DNA from: Candidatus Edwardsiibacteriota bacterium
GTDB taxonomy: Bacteria; Edwardsbacteria; AC1; EtOH8
Assembly (NCBI GenBank): GCA_020053305.1
Contig: JAGVNJ010000030.1
Location: forward strand, 23,940-87,939
DNA length: 64,000 nt
Reading direction: 5' to 3'
Position numbers and translations under genes: made by a program. Positions 47,092 to 56,937 of this stretch are shown here, one piece after another. A model generated the notes under the pieces. The model saw only the letters and a list, made by a program, of their open reading frames with translations, was not told the DNA's origin and did no database searches. Within the stretch, counting starts at the first letter, position 1. Every line of letters starts with the position of its first letter.

Positions 47092-47799
47092 ATGAGGAAA
47101 GCATTTTTTAATGGGAAAATCACCGATTTAGCTATGGCAGTTATCTTGATCCCAATGTTTATGGTTGGCCATGTATGGGCATCAGAAGCGAATGCACGTA
47201 TAAGCATATCTGTGAAAGATGCCCAAAAAACATCACAGGCACTGCAGAAAATATCAACCGAAAATAAAATTTTCGCTACTAATTTTAACGAATATACCAG
47301 CAGCAAGAAAAAGAAAAAATCAATAAATATCAAATATGAGGTGCCTGAAGCCAGAATATTAGGGTTTATGGCCCAAATTGCGGTATTGGGAGATGTTAAA
47401 TCTCAAAGCTATCAAGCCAAACAAAGCGATTTCGGGAATTTAGAATTAAAAGAGAAAATGCTGGAACAATATAAAAGCCAGCTGGATAAAATAATTGCTT
47501 CAGGGCCCGGCATGCAGGATATGATCACCCAGTTGAACTATAAGATACAAGCCTTGGAAAGAGAAATATCGGAATACGAGAGCCGTAGCGAGGAGGGATA
47601 CGAACCCAAAGTTGTTCTGGATGTTCAAATAAAAGAGCGCGGGTACGACAGCGAGAATGAAGAAAAAAGCGTAACAATAAATCTTATATCATTTATAATT
47701 GTGCTCGTTGCATTGGCAATCATGTCATTATCCCTGGGCATATTAATGGGATGGTTTATATTTAAGAAAAACAAAAATACCGCATCCGGAAACATTTAA
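47092..47799 (+). CDS. DUF4349-like membrane-anchored coiled-coil protein
   Basis: Signal/TM N-terminus, central coiled coil, C-terminal TM; DUF4349-like pattern, tentative. Confidence 0.5.
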   Translation: MRKAFFNGKITDLAMAVILIPMFMVGHVWASEANARISISVKDAQKTSQALQKISTENKIFATNFNEYTSSKKKKKSINIKYEVPEARILGFMAQIAVLGDVKSQSYQAKQSDFGNLELKEKMLEQYKSQLDKIIASGPGMQDMITQLNYKIQALEREISEYESRSEEGYEPKVVLDVQIKERGYDSENEEKSVTINLISFIIVLVALAIMSLSLGILMGWFIFKKNKNTASGNI

Positions 47800-47814
47800 T
47801 ATCCGTAGATTTAC

Positions 47815-48798
47815 ATGGATAAAATAAAATTACAAAAAACGGCAGTATTGCTTATATTGTTGGCAGTACTGGGGGGTGTTTTTACCAAATACACGCTTCC
47901 CCGCAAACACAATATAGTAAGGGGTTTGGTTTACCGGGCCTGGCAGCTTTCGACCGTCGGCATGCATCGCCCGGCGTTGGCATTGTATAATCTGGCTGTT
48001 TCGGTAGAACCAAGCTATTATCAAACATATGTTTTCAGGGGAGACACATATTTAGCCCTGCAAAATGTCCAGAAGGCAGAAGAGGATTACATCCGGACCT
48101 TGGAATTAAAGCCCGGCGACCAGCATGCCATATCATCTCTTAGTATGCTGTATACCATCAATAATGACTTTAAAAGCGCGATTGAGGGATATGAAAAAAT
48201 GTTGAAGGTTGATCTTTCGCAGACCGATTATTATTATTGCCAGATAGGCTTGAATTATCACTTTCTGAAAGATTATGAGAATGCGTTGCTTGCCTTTGAA
48301 AAGGTGCAAAATCCCAAACCAAAATATTCCAACGTTTATAGCTTGAGGGCAACTACTTATTCGGCTTTGCATAGATACGAGTTGGCGGAGGCAGAGTGTG
48401 AAAAAGCATTGGCATTGGATCCATCGCAACAGTATAATTTTACTTCGATGTTGGATATGATTCGGAGAAACAAAGAAAGATATATAAACAATATAATAAA
48501 ATTGGATATCCTGAAAAACTCTTTAGCTGAAAACCCTACCGATGTAAATAAATATTTTGACTTGGCTGGGGTGTATCATGAAATTGGTGAGCCTGAAAAC
48601 GTTATAAAATGTTATACAGCCATAATAGACATAAATAGTAATTCCTGGCAAACGCAAAATGCATATTATAACAGAGGTTGCTTGTATTATGATGACTTGG
48701 GTGATACTCTGGCAGCAATTGAAGACATGAAAACAGCAGCTATGGCGGGGGAAAGGAATGCTAAGAATTGGTTAAAAGAACATAAAATATCTTTTTAA
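47815..48798 (+). CDS. TPR-repeat protein, membrane anchored
   Basis: N-terminal TM, repeated TPR motifs (PSYYQTYVFRGDTYLALQNVQKAEEDYIRTLELKP). Confidence 0.8.
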   Translation: MDKIKLQKTAVLLILLAVLGGVFTKYTLPRKHNIVRGLVYRAWQLSTVGMHRPALALYNLAVSVEPSYYQTYVFRGDTYLALQNVQKAEEDYIRTLELKPGDQHAISSLSMLYTINNDFKSAIEGYEKMLKVDLSQTDYYYCQIGLNYHFLKDYENALLAFEKVQNPKPKYSNVYSLRATTYSALHRYELAEAECEKALALDPSQQYNFTSMLDMIRRNKERYINNIIKLDILKNSLAENPTDVNKYFDLAGVYHEIGEPENVIKCYTAIIDINSNSWQTQNAYYNRGCLYYDDLGDTLAAIEDMKTAAMAGERNAKNWLKEHKISF

Positions 48799-48799
48799 G

Positions 48800-48899
48800 T
48801 GTATAATGAAGCTAAAATGCGGTGGAGAAGGCCAAGGGGAAATTGGGAGATAAGGCTCCGGTGGAGCAGGTGGTAAGGGAAGCATTGAAAGGGAAGTAA
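48800..48899 (+). pseudogene. Diverged duplicate of the ruvA 3' end
   Basis: GAAGCTAAA-ATGCG-GTGGAGAAGGCCAAGGGGAAATTGGGAGATAAGGCTCCGGTGGAGCAGGTGGTAAGGGAAGCATTGAAAGGGAAGTAA aligns to 46980-47072 (EAK..VEKAKGKLGDKAPVEQVVREALKGK*). Confidence 0.9.
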
Positions 48900-48919
48900 T
48901 TTCTTTTAAAGGGGTATCC

Positions 48920-50572
48920 ATGTCTAAGAAAACAAGTCTGGCTTCTCTGTTGCTTGTCATTATGTCTGTTGGGGCATTAGGCCAGGGAGGCCAGTGGCGG
49001 CATTTTTCACAGATAAATCCGGATACTGCTATATCCCTGCAATGCAAATTAGTGAACACGGCAAATAATTTATGGGCAGTTTGGAGTGATCATGTTTATA
49101 GTAGTGATACTGCTTTTATATTTGCGACACGTTTTACGCCCTCTGGGTGGGGTTTAAAACGGAAACTATGTCACACGGTTGGTGAAGAATTTAGCGTGTT
49201 TATGGATATAAATAAGAATGCACACATAACTACAGCGTTTACTGGCGTAATGCCTTCTAAAGACACATTGCTGGGGCCTAACAGAATGGACTGTAGCAGT
49301 TTTGACACTATTTGGAGCCAATTGATATTTGATAATCAGGCAGTTGTCGGTATATCGGCAAATTCACATGATAGCACAGTTTTTGTTTGGCAATTTTATT
49401 TGAATTTCGAGTATTCTATCAATTCAAAGTCTTATTATCAAGGGTGGGGATCCGGGACAACGATTTTTTCTGGGGAGGAATATAAAGGCACCCCTGCAAT
49501 AACATGTGATAAAAATGGCAAATGGTGGACGGGCTGGCAGGAAAATTCACTCTTCGACGGACATTATGACTTGAAGGTGAATTGGCAAATAATTGACACT
49601 TCTGTTGCGAAGCCATTCTGGTCTTTCCATCTAACATCCGATAGCTTGGGTAAAGTATGGGCTTTTTGGTCATCCAATGGAAATATTTTCTACAGGGTAA
49701 ATGAAAGCAATCTTTGGGGTATAGAGGAAACATTGATTGTAGGTTCTAATGTGCAGTCTGTTGCATACAGGGAAGGTATTATCTGCGTGGGAAGACAGCC
49801 CGATAGTTCATTTTATTTCAATTCATTCAATAACTCAGCGTGGAGTGGCTGGCAGTGTATAACAACTGGTGTCAACCGCCAGTTGAAATTGGATCAAATG
49901 GGGAATCCTTGTATTTTGTGGTCAAATGCTAATATATACTATTCTGCCATTTACTGCCGTGATACCATCGCCCCCTGGGTTAAGATAACCGCACCTGTTA
50001 CCGATTCGGTATATTATAAAGGCCAATCGATCCAACTGCAATTCGATCATTCAAGCGATGTGGCTTTTTTAAATGTATATTGCCAGAGGGAAGGGCAGGG
50101 TGATTGGCAGAATATTTTTGACATGATATCAAGGGATTCCCTGGTAAGCTGGACGGTGCCGGATGATTCGGCAAATTATAGATTCAGGGCCGAAGCGATT
50201 GATTCGGGCTGGAACGAAGCCGTTGACAGCACCGGGTGGTTTCTAGTATCACCGCAAGGTATAGCCGGGAAACCGTCTGACTTGCCTGTTAATTTTACTT
50301 TTGGATTAAAAAGCAACGGCCCAAACCCATTTATGCGAAATGCCAAAATCGCATTTGCTGTCGATAAAGCCTGCGATGCAAATATATCGGTATATAACTC
50401 ACTGGGCCAGTTGGTGAAAGTATTATATAATGATAAAACGCTACCCGGGAATTACCAGCTAAACTGGAATGGCTGTGATGTTGCCGGAAAAAAGGCGGCG
50501 GCCGGGGTTTATTTCTGCCGGCTATCTGGCGGCGGCAGAAGTTCCAATATCAAATTAATAAAAGTAAATTGA
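48920..50572 (+). CDS. Secreted protein with FlgD-Ig/T9SS-type C-terminal domain
   Basis: Signal peptide; C-terminal NGPNPFMRNAKIAFAVDKACDANISVYNSLGQLVKVLYNDKTLPGNYQLNWNGCDVAGKKAAAGVYFCRLSGG. Confidence 0.75.
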   Translation: MSKKTSLASLLLVIMSVGALGQGGQWRHFSQINPDTAISLQCKLVNTANNLWAVWSDHVYSSDTAFIFATRFTPSGWGLKRKLCHTVGEEFSVFMDINKNAHITTAFTGVMPSKDTLLGPNRMDCSSFDTIWSQLIFDNQAVVGISANSHDSTVFVWQFYLNFEYSINSKSYYQGWGSGTTIFSGEEYKGTPAITCDKNGKWWTGWQENSLFDGHYDLKVNWQIIDTSVAKPFWSFHLTSDSLGKVWAFWSSNGNIFYRVNESNLWGIEETLIVGSNVQSVAYREGIICVGRQPDSSFYFNSFNNSAWSGWQCITTGVNRQLKLDQMGNPCILWSNANIYYSAIYCRDTIAPWVKITAPVTDSVYYKGQSIQLQFDHSSDVAFLNVYCQREGQGDWQNIFDMISRDSLVSWTVPDDSANYRFRAEAIDSGWNEAVDSTGWFLVSPQGIAGKPSDLPVNFTFGLKSNGPNPFMRNAKIAFAVDKACDANISVYNSLGQLVKVLYNDKTLPGNYQLNWNGCDVAGKKAAAGVYFCRLSGGGRSSNIKLIKVN

Positions 50573-50579
50573 CCCTCAA

Positions 50580-51746
50580 ATGAAATTCAAAATAATATTC
50601 CTGATAATTGTCCTGTTTACCAACCTCTGTCAGGCTGGAAAGAAGACCTTCATCCGCGAATACACCTACCAGGCCAGCGACTACGACAGCCGGCTGACCT
50701 GCCAGGCCATCGCCCTGAGCGAGGTCAAGCGTCTTTTGCTGGAGGAGATCGGCACCTACTTAGTCAGCGGGACCACGGTCCAGAACGGCATGGTGGTGTC
50801 GGACGACATTTCGGTCTATACCGCCGGGGCGGTGCAGACCAAGGTGATCGACCAGAGATGGGACGGCAAGACCTACTGGCTAAAAGCCCGGATCGAGGCC
50901 GATCCCGACAGCGTATCGGCCGCAGTGTCCCGGCTGCGGGAGGATAAAGGCAGGATGAAGGAACTGGAGGACCTCAAGAGGTCGTCCGACCAGGCCTTGG
51001 CAGAGATATCTAAACTGAACCAGGCCTTAAGCCAGGCCCATACCCAGAACGCCGGGTTCGCCGACCAGATAAAATACCTGCAGAACGCCCAAAAATTGTC
51101 GGCCGCCCAGTCGGCCCAGCAGGGATATGCGGCCCTGTCATCCGGCGATGCCACAGCCGCCCTGCTGGCCTTCACCAGAGCATTGGAAACAGATCCCAAC
51201 GACGCGATAGCGCTGATTAACCGCGGCATCGCCTATGCCCAGCTCAAGGATCATAAGAAAGCCCTGGCCGATTACAACCTGGCCCTGAAAGCATCGGCCA
51301 GCGATCCCCGGATATACTATAACCGCGGCATCGCCTATTATCATTTAAAGGAATATACCAAGGCGCTGAATGATTTCAATCATTCGCTGCTGCTGAAACC
51401 GGACAACAGCAAGGCCCATTTCAACCGGGCGCTGACTTATGAAAAATTGGAAAATTGGAAATTGGCCCTGACAGACTACACTAAGGCAATCAAACTGGAC
51501 CCGGCCGATGTTCAGGCGTATGATAACCGTGGGACGATATATCTCCAGCAAAAGTTATATGCCAAGGCTTTGGCTGATTTCGATCAGTCTATTGAGGTGG
51601 ACAATAGATCCGGCGATGCTTACTTGAACCGGGCGGGATTGTACGCCGTCAAAGGGGATATGGAATCCGCCCTGGCCGATGCCCAAAAGGCGGCCCAGCT
51701 GGGAAGCGATGAGGCCAAACTTCTGTTGGAAAGATTGGGACAGTAG
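50580..51746 (+). CDS. Secreted TPR-repeat protein
   Basis: Signal peptide; C-terminal tandem TPRs (INRGIAYAQLKDHKKALADYNLAL and similar). Confidence 0.85.
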   Translation: MKFKIIFLIIVLFTNLCQAGKKTFIREYTYQASDYDSRLTCQAIALSEVKRLLLEEIGTYLVSGTTVQNGMVVSDDISVYTAGAVQTKVIDQRWDGKTYWLKARIEADPDSVSAAVSRLREDKGRMKELEDLKRSSDQALAEISKLNQALSQAHTQNAGFADQIKYLQNAQKLSAAQSAQQGYAALSSGDATAALLAFTRALETDPNDAIALINRGIAYAQLKDHKKALADYNLALKASASDPRIYYNRGIAYYHLKEYTKALNDFNHSLLLKPDNSKAHFNRALTYEKLENWKLALTDYTKAIKLDPADVQAYDNRGTIYLQQKLYAKALADFDQSIEVDNRSGDAYLNRAGLYAVKGDMESALADAQKAAQLGSDEAKLLLERLGQ

Positions 51747-51775
51747 GATAAGAGCCAAATCTCCTAGGTGTCTTC

Positions 51776-51890
51776 GTCATTCCTGCACTTCATTGCATTC
51801 AGCATAAACTCCGGCAGGAATCCAGTTCTTTGTGGATTCCCGTTCCCCGCCTTCGCGAGGACAAGTTTCACGGGAATGACAGATTACAAA
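51776..51890. repeat. REP-like repeat (GTCATTCC...GGAATGAC)
   Basis: CGTCATTCCTGCACTTC...GGCAGGAATCCAG...ACGGGAATGACAG. Confidence 0.6.
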
Positions 51891-51909
51891 AAGTTTAAAT
51901 TTATAAAAT

Positions 51910-52932
<1,023 letters not shown>

Positions 52933-52936
52933 GCTG

Positions 52937-53425
52937 ATGCCATCCCTGTTTTTGACCACCCCCATATCCCCCTCCGATGCGGAGGGGGAGGCAAACATCC
53001 CTCTCCACAATGGAGAGGGGAAGGGGAGAGGTCAAGGTAGACCAGCACACCCCAAAGGCAGCACAGGCCTTATTCGTTTGCAGAAGATTAGAAACGACAA
53101 ATTATTATTGGCCAAATATTTCAGACAGCATATGACCCTTGGTGAAAAATGCTTTTGGAATATGGTCCGTAAAAATCAGGTTAATAGTCTTCGCTTTCGC
53201 CGCCAGCAGGTGATACACGGATTCCTCGCCGACTTTTTCTGTAACCAGATAAATTTAGTGGTCGAGGTGGACGGAGGAATTCATGAGCAACAGAAAGACT
53301 ACGATGAACTACGAACGAAGATAATAAACCAACACGGCGTTAAGGTCTTAAGATTTACCAATGAAGAGGTAGTGAATAAAAGCGATTGGGTATTGGCAAA
53401 AATTACGGGAAATGCCAAAGTATGA
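52937..53425 (+). CDS. DUF559 (Vsr-like, PD-(D/E)XK) endonuclease-domain protein
   Basis: Domain core from about 53078: FRQHMTLGEKCFWNMVRKNQVNSLRFRRQQVIHGFLADFFCNQINLVVEVDGGIHEQQKDYDELRTKIINQHGVKVLRFTNEEV; earlier residues of the ORF are encoded by the repeat; TTG 53078 is a possible true start. Confidence 0.85.
   Translation: MPSLFLTTPISPSDAEGEANIPLHNGEGKGRGQGRPAHPKGSTGLIRLQKIRNDKLLLAKYFRQHMTLGEKCFWNMVRKNQVNSLRFRRQQVIHGFLADFFCNQINLVVEVDGGIHEQQKDYDELRTKIINQHGVKVLRFTNEEVVNKSDWVLAKITGNAKV
52952..53035. repeat. 84-bp stem-loop element bounded by TTGACC/GGTCAA
   Basis: TTGACC...CCCCCTCCG-ATG-CGGAGGGGG...CCCTCTCCA-CAA-TGGAGAGGG...GGTCAA. Confidence 0.7.
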
Positions 53426-53466
53426 TGGGAACTCAAATTCTAAACATCAAAAATAATTAAGCAATT

Positions 53467-54258
53467 ATGAACAACAAACCAAAGATCGGCCTGGCCCTCT
53501 CCGGCGGCGTAGGCTACTGCATGACCCACATAGGTGTATTGCAGGCTCTGGAAAACGCCGGCATCAGGCCGGACATCATCGCCGGGACCTCGGGCGGGGC
53601 CCTGATCGGCGCCCTGTATGCCTCGGGCATCCGGCTGGACCGGATAGAGGAGATCGCCAAATCCGTCAAGTGGAACAAGCTGATGGGCCCCCATTTTCTT
53701 TTCAAGGGCCTGGGCTCCTCCAAGCCCATCGAGGACCTGATGGATGACCTGCTGGGGAGGGGCCGCCGCTTCGCCGACCTCAGCACCAGGCTGCTGGTCT
53801 CGGCGGTGGACCTGGTCAGCGAGCAGAAGATCATGTTCCCCGAGGATGAATCCCAGGCCATCTCTCTGCCGGTCCGGGCCTCCTGCAGCCTTCCGCTGGT
53901 CTTTTCCCCGGTGCGCTACAAGGACCGACTGTTGGTGGATGGAGGAATGCTGGTGCCGCTTCCGGTGCGCGAACTCAAGGCGGCCGGGGCGGGTTTCGTG
54001 ATTGCCGCCGATTTCAAGGTAGCCCGGGACGAGCCCAAAAACATGTTCGACGTGGCCCTGCGCACCCTGCGGATCGCCAACCAGGAAAGAGTGGACGACG
54101 CCATGAAGGCGGCTGACATTGTGATCGAAAGCCATATCGGCGGAGGCAGCCGCTGGGACCTGGCGGCCGCATCGGACCTGATAAAGGTCGGCCGGATGGC
54201 GGCCGAGGATATCCTGGCCAGGAACGGCGAAAAGATCAAAATCATCAAGGATGTCTGA
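53467..54258 (+). CDS. Patatin-like phospholipase (paralog 1)
   Basis: LALSGGVGYCMTHIGVLQALE, GTSGGALIGALYASG, LLVDGGMLVPLPV. Confidence 0.88.
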   Translation: MNNKPKIGLALSGGVGYCMTHIGVLQALENAGIRPDIIAGTSGGALIGALYASGIRLDRIEEIAKSVKWNKLMGPHFLFKGLGSSKPIEDLMDDLLGRGRRFADLSTRLLVSAVDLVSEQKIMFPEDESQAISLPVRASCSLPLVFSPVRYKDRLLVDGGMLVPLPVRELKAAGAGFVIAADFKVARDEPKNMFDVALRTLRIANQERVDDAMKAADIVIESHIGGGSRWDLAAASDLIKVGRMAAEDILARNGEKIKIIKDV

Positions 54259-55069
54259 TAATTATATGTATGACAAACCGAAGATCGGACTGGCTTTGGC
54301 CGGAGGGGTGGGATACTGCCTGGCTCACATCGGAGTGCTGAAGGCTCTGGAGGAGGAAAAGGTAAAGGTCGACGTGCTGGCCGGGACCTCGGGCGGAGCC
54401 CTGATCGGCGCCCTGTATGCCTCGGGCATAGGCGCCGGCCGGCTGGAGGAGATCGCCAAGAACATCTCCTGGAGCCAGCTGATGAGCCCCACCATGATCT
54501 TCCGCAACAAGGGGCTGGTGTCGTCGGAGCCGATCGAGAAACTGGTGGAGGAGCTGATCGGCAAGGACCGCCGCTTCAGCGAGCTGAAGCTTCCCCTCTC
54601 GGTGGCCACCGTGGACCTGATCTCGGGGGACGAGGTGATGTTCCCCCACAGCCCCGACGACCTGATCGCCCCGGCGGTGCGGGCCTCCTGTTCGGTGCCG
54701 GTGGTGTTCGCCCCGGTGAAGATAGGCCAGTGGCTGCTGTCGGACGGCGGCATCAAGGACCCCCTGCCCATCAAGCCCCTGAAAAAATATAATCCCGAAT
54801 TGATGATCGGGGTGGCCTTCGCCACCGGAAAGTACGAGCCCACCAATCTTTTCGAGATCGGGGTCCGCTCTATGATGCTGGCCAACGACAAGATCCTGGA
54901 GGCCTACGAGCAGGAGCTGGATGTGCTGATAAAATGCCAGACCGGCGAGATATCCAGCTGGGACCTTAAAACCGCGGTCCAGCTGATCGATGTGGGCTAC
55001 GAAGCCGCCCGGCAGAACATCGCCAAGCTTAAAGGGTGCTGCGATAACAAAAAAATCAATTTGGGGTAG
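54251..55069 (+). CDS. Patatin-like phospholipase (paralog 2)
   Basis: LALAGGVGYCLAHIGVLKALE, GTSGGALIGALYASG, LLSDGGIKDPLPI; overlaps paralog 1 by 8 nt. Confidence 0.88.
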   Translation: MSDNYMYDKPKIGLALAGGVGYCLAHIGVLKALEEEKVKVDVLAGTSGGALIGALYASGIGAGRLEEIAKNISWSQLMSPTMIFRNKGLVSSEPIEKLVEELIGKDRRFSELKLPLSVATVDLISGDEVMFPHSPDDLIAPAVRASCSVPVVFAPVKIGQWLLSDGGIKDPLPIKPLKKYNPELMIGVAFATGKYEPTNLFEIGVRSMMLANDKILEAYEQELDVLIKCQTGEISSWDLKTAVQLIDVGYEAARQNIAKLKGCCDNKKINLG

Positions 55070-55077
55070 GGCGCAAG

Positions 55078-56199
55078 ATGACCGTGTTGTATGTTCTATT
55101 GACGGCTGTGATAGTGATATTCGGGCTGGGGATGTTTCTGATGCAGAGAAGGACCGACCGGGCACTGCGGGAGATCAAGGATTCCGCCAAGAACGACCAG
55201 TCCCTGAACCTGATGAGCCAGTGGCTGCAGGACACCAAATCCTCCCTGGACGGCCGCCTGCAGGAGACCAGGCAGACCCTGGATTCCCGGCTGGCCGAGG
55301 TGGACCGCAAGATCGGCAACTCCATGGAATCAGTCAGCCAGCGGCTGGAGGGCAACACCAAAACGGTGGGCGACCGGCTGGACAGCGCCGCCCGGGTGAT
55401 CGGCGAGGTCCAGAAGCAGCTGGGGGCGCTCTCCAAGGCCACCGACGCCATGCAGGAGATGGGAAAGGACATCTCGTCATTGCAGGATATCCTCCGGTCG
55501 CCCAAGCTGCGGGGCGGGATGGGGGAATATTTCCTGGGAGACCTGCTGGCCCAGATCCTGCCGCCGCACCACTTTGAATTGCAGTACGGCTTCCGCTCCG
55601 GCGAGAAGGTGGACGCCGTGGTCAAATTGTCCGACAAGCTGGTGCCGGTGGACGCCAAGTTCCCGCTGGAGAATTTTCAGAAGATGCTGGCGGCCCAGAG
55701 CGACGAGGACCGTAAGACCTGGCGCCGGAAATTCGTCTCCGATGTAAAGAAGCACGCCGACGTCATTGCCGCCAAGTATATTTTGCCGGACGAGGGGACC
55801 TTCGACTTCGCCCTGATGTACATCCCGGCCGAGAATGTCTATTACGAGACCATCATCAAGGATGAGAACTTCGGCGAGGAAAAATCCATCTCCACCTACG
55901 CCATAGAGCAAAAAGTGATCCCGGTCTCGCCCAACTCCCTCTATGCCTACCTGCAGGCCATCATCCTGGGCCTGCGGGGCATGAAGGTGGAGGAGAGGGC
56001 CCAGGAGATAATAGAGTCATTATCCCGTCTGGCCGGGGACCTTAGTAAATTCCGGGGGGAGTTCGATGTGGTGGGCACCCATATCGGCAACGCCTGGAAG
56101 AAATACGAGGAGGCCGAGAAACGACTGGTCCGCTTCGAGGCCCGGTTGGAGAGCGTGGAGGGAAAACATTTGGAGCAAACCAAGGAGATAACGGAATAG
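55078..56199 (+). CDS. rmuC: DNA recombination protein RmuC
   Basis: LRSPKLRGGMGEYFLGDLLAQILPPHHFELQYGF, VPVDAKFPLENFQKML, ISTYAIEQKVIPVSPNSLYAYLQAI. Confidence 0.92.
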   Translation: MTVLYVLLTAVIVIFGLGMFLMQRRTDRALREIKDSAKNDQSLNLMSQWLQDTKSSLDGRLQETRQTLDSRLAEVDRKIGNSMESVSQRLEGNTKTVGDRLDSAARVIGEVQKQLGALSKATDAMQEMGKDISSLQDILRSPKLRGGMGEYFLGDLLAQILPPHHFELQYGFRSGEKVDAVVKLSDKLVPVDAKFPLENFQKMLAAQSDEDRKTWRRKFVSDVKKHADVIAAKYILPDEGTFDFALMYIPAENVYYETIIKDENFGEEKSISTYAIEQKVIPVSPNSLYAYLQAIILGLRGMKVEERAQEIIESLSRLAGDLSKFRGEFDVVGTHIGNAWKKYEEAEKRLVRFEARLESVEGKHLEQTKEITE

Positions 56200-56203
56200 A
56201 GGG

Positions 56204-56911
56204 GTGTTTATGAAAATCGATCCCGGAATGATAAATGATCTGTTCCCATTTCTTCTCTTTTCAGTGATATTTACAGTGGCCCTGGTGGGAAGCTATTTCA
56301 GTCTGAAAAAACAGAAAGAGAAGATGAGGGATATCGCCCTGAAACTGGGGCTGGAGTTCAGCGAGACCGACCCGCTGTCATTTATGGGTCAGGGCAAACC
56401 GGTCCGACCCATCTACCATCGTCCCAGAGATGCCGGGTTCGACCTCCAGGGGCTGGTCAAAAAGGTGGCGGCGGGGTTCTCCCCCTGGCGGGTGGCCGGA
56501 AAATACCATGGCTATCAGGTCATCATCCGGACCGAGAAGAAGGACAAGAAGAGCTTTACCGTGGTGCAGCTGCTGTTCAGCCAATCGCTGGGGATGGGCT
56601 TGAACATCGCGGCGGGTAATTTACTTTCCAAGATGGGCAAGAATATTTTCGGCAAGCAACCCGTCGGCACCGGCAACCCCGAGCTCGACGGCAAGGTCTA
56701 CATCTCCGGACAGGATGAGATGAAGATCAAGTATCTGGTGAAGCGATCCGAGTTCCAGCAGGCGTTGCTGTCGCTGTACAATAAGTATCCCGGCATCAGG
56801 GTCGACGACCAGGGCTTCACCTACAAAGAGAAAAAGGTATTGACCGATCTGGCCGCTTACCAAAAACTGCTGGATAGCTTGAGCGGCGCCGCCAAGGCCT
56901 TTGCTCAATAA
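56204..56911 (+). CDS. Hypothetical membrane-anchored protein
   Basis: N-terminal TM, no confident family. Confidence 0.55.
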   Translation: MFMKIDPGMINDLFPFLLFSVIFTVALVGSYFSLKKQKEKMRDIALKLGLEFSETDPLSFMGQGKPVRPIYHRPRDAGFDLQGLVKKVAAGFSPWRVAGKYHGYQVIIRTEKKDKKSFTVVQLLFSQSLGMGLNIAAGNLLSKMGKNIFGKQPVGTGNPELDGKVYISGQDEMKIKYLVKRSEFQQALLSLYNKYPGIRVDDQGFTYKEKKVLTDLAAYQKLLDSLSGAAKAFAQ

Positions 56912-56937
56912 ACCCACTTTGATCCGGGAATATTGTT

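Noticed and set aside
48800-48899. Possible independent small gene encoding EAK..VEKAKGKLGDKAPVEQVVREALKGK
   Set aside because: No start codon with an RBS in frame; one-base deletion relative to ruvA; best read as a residual 3' end.
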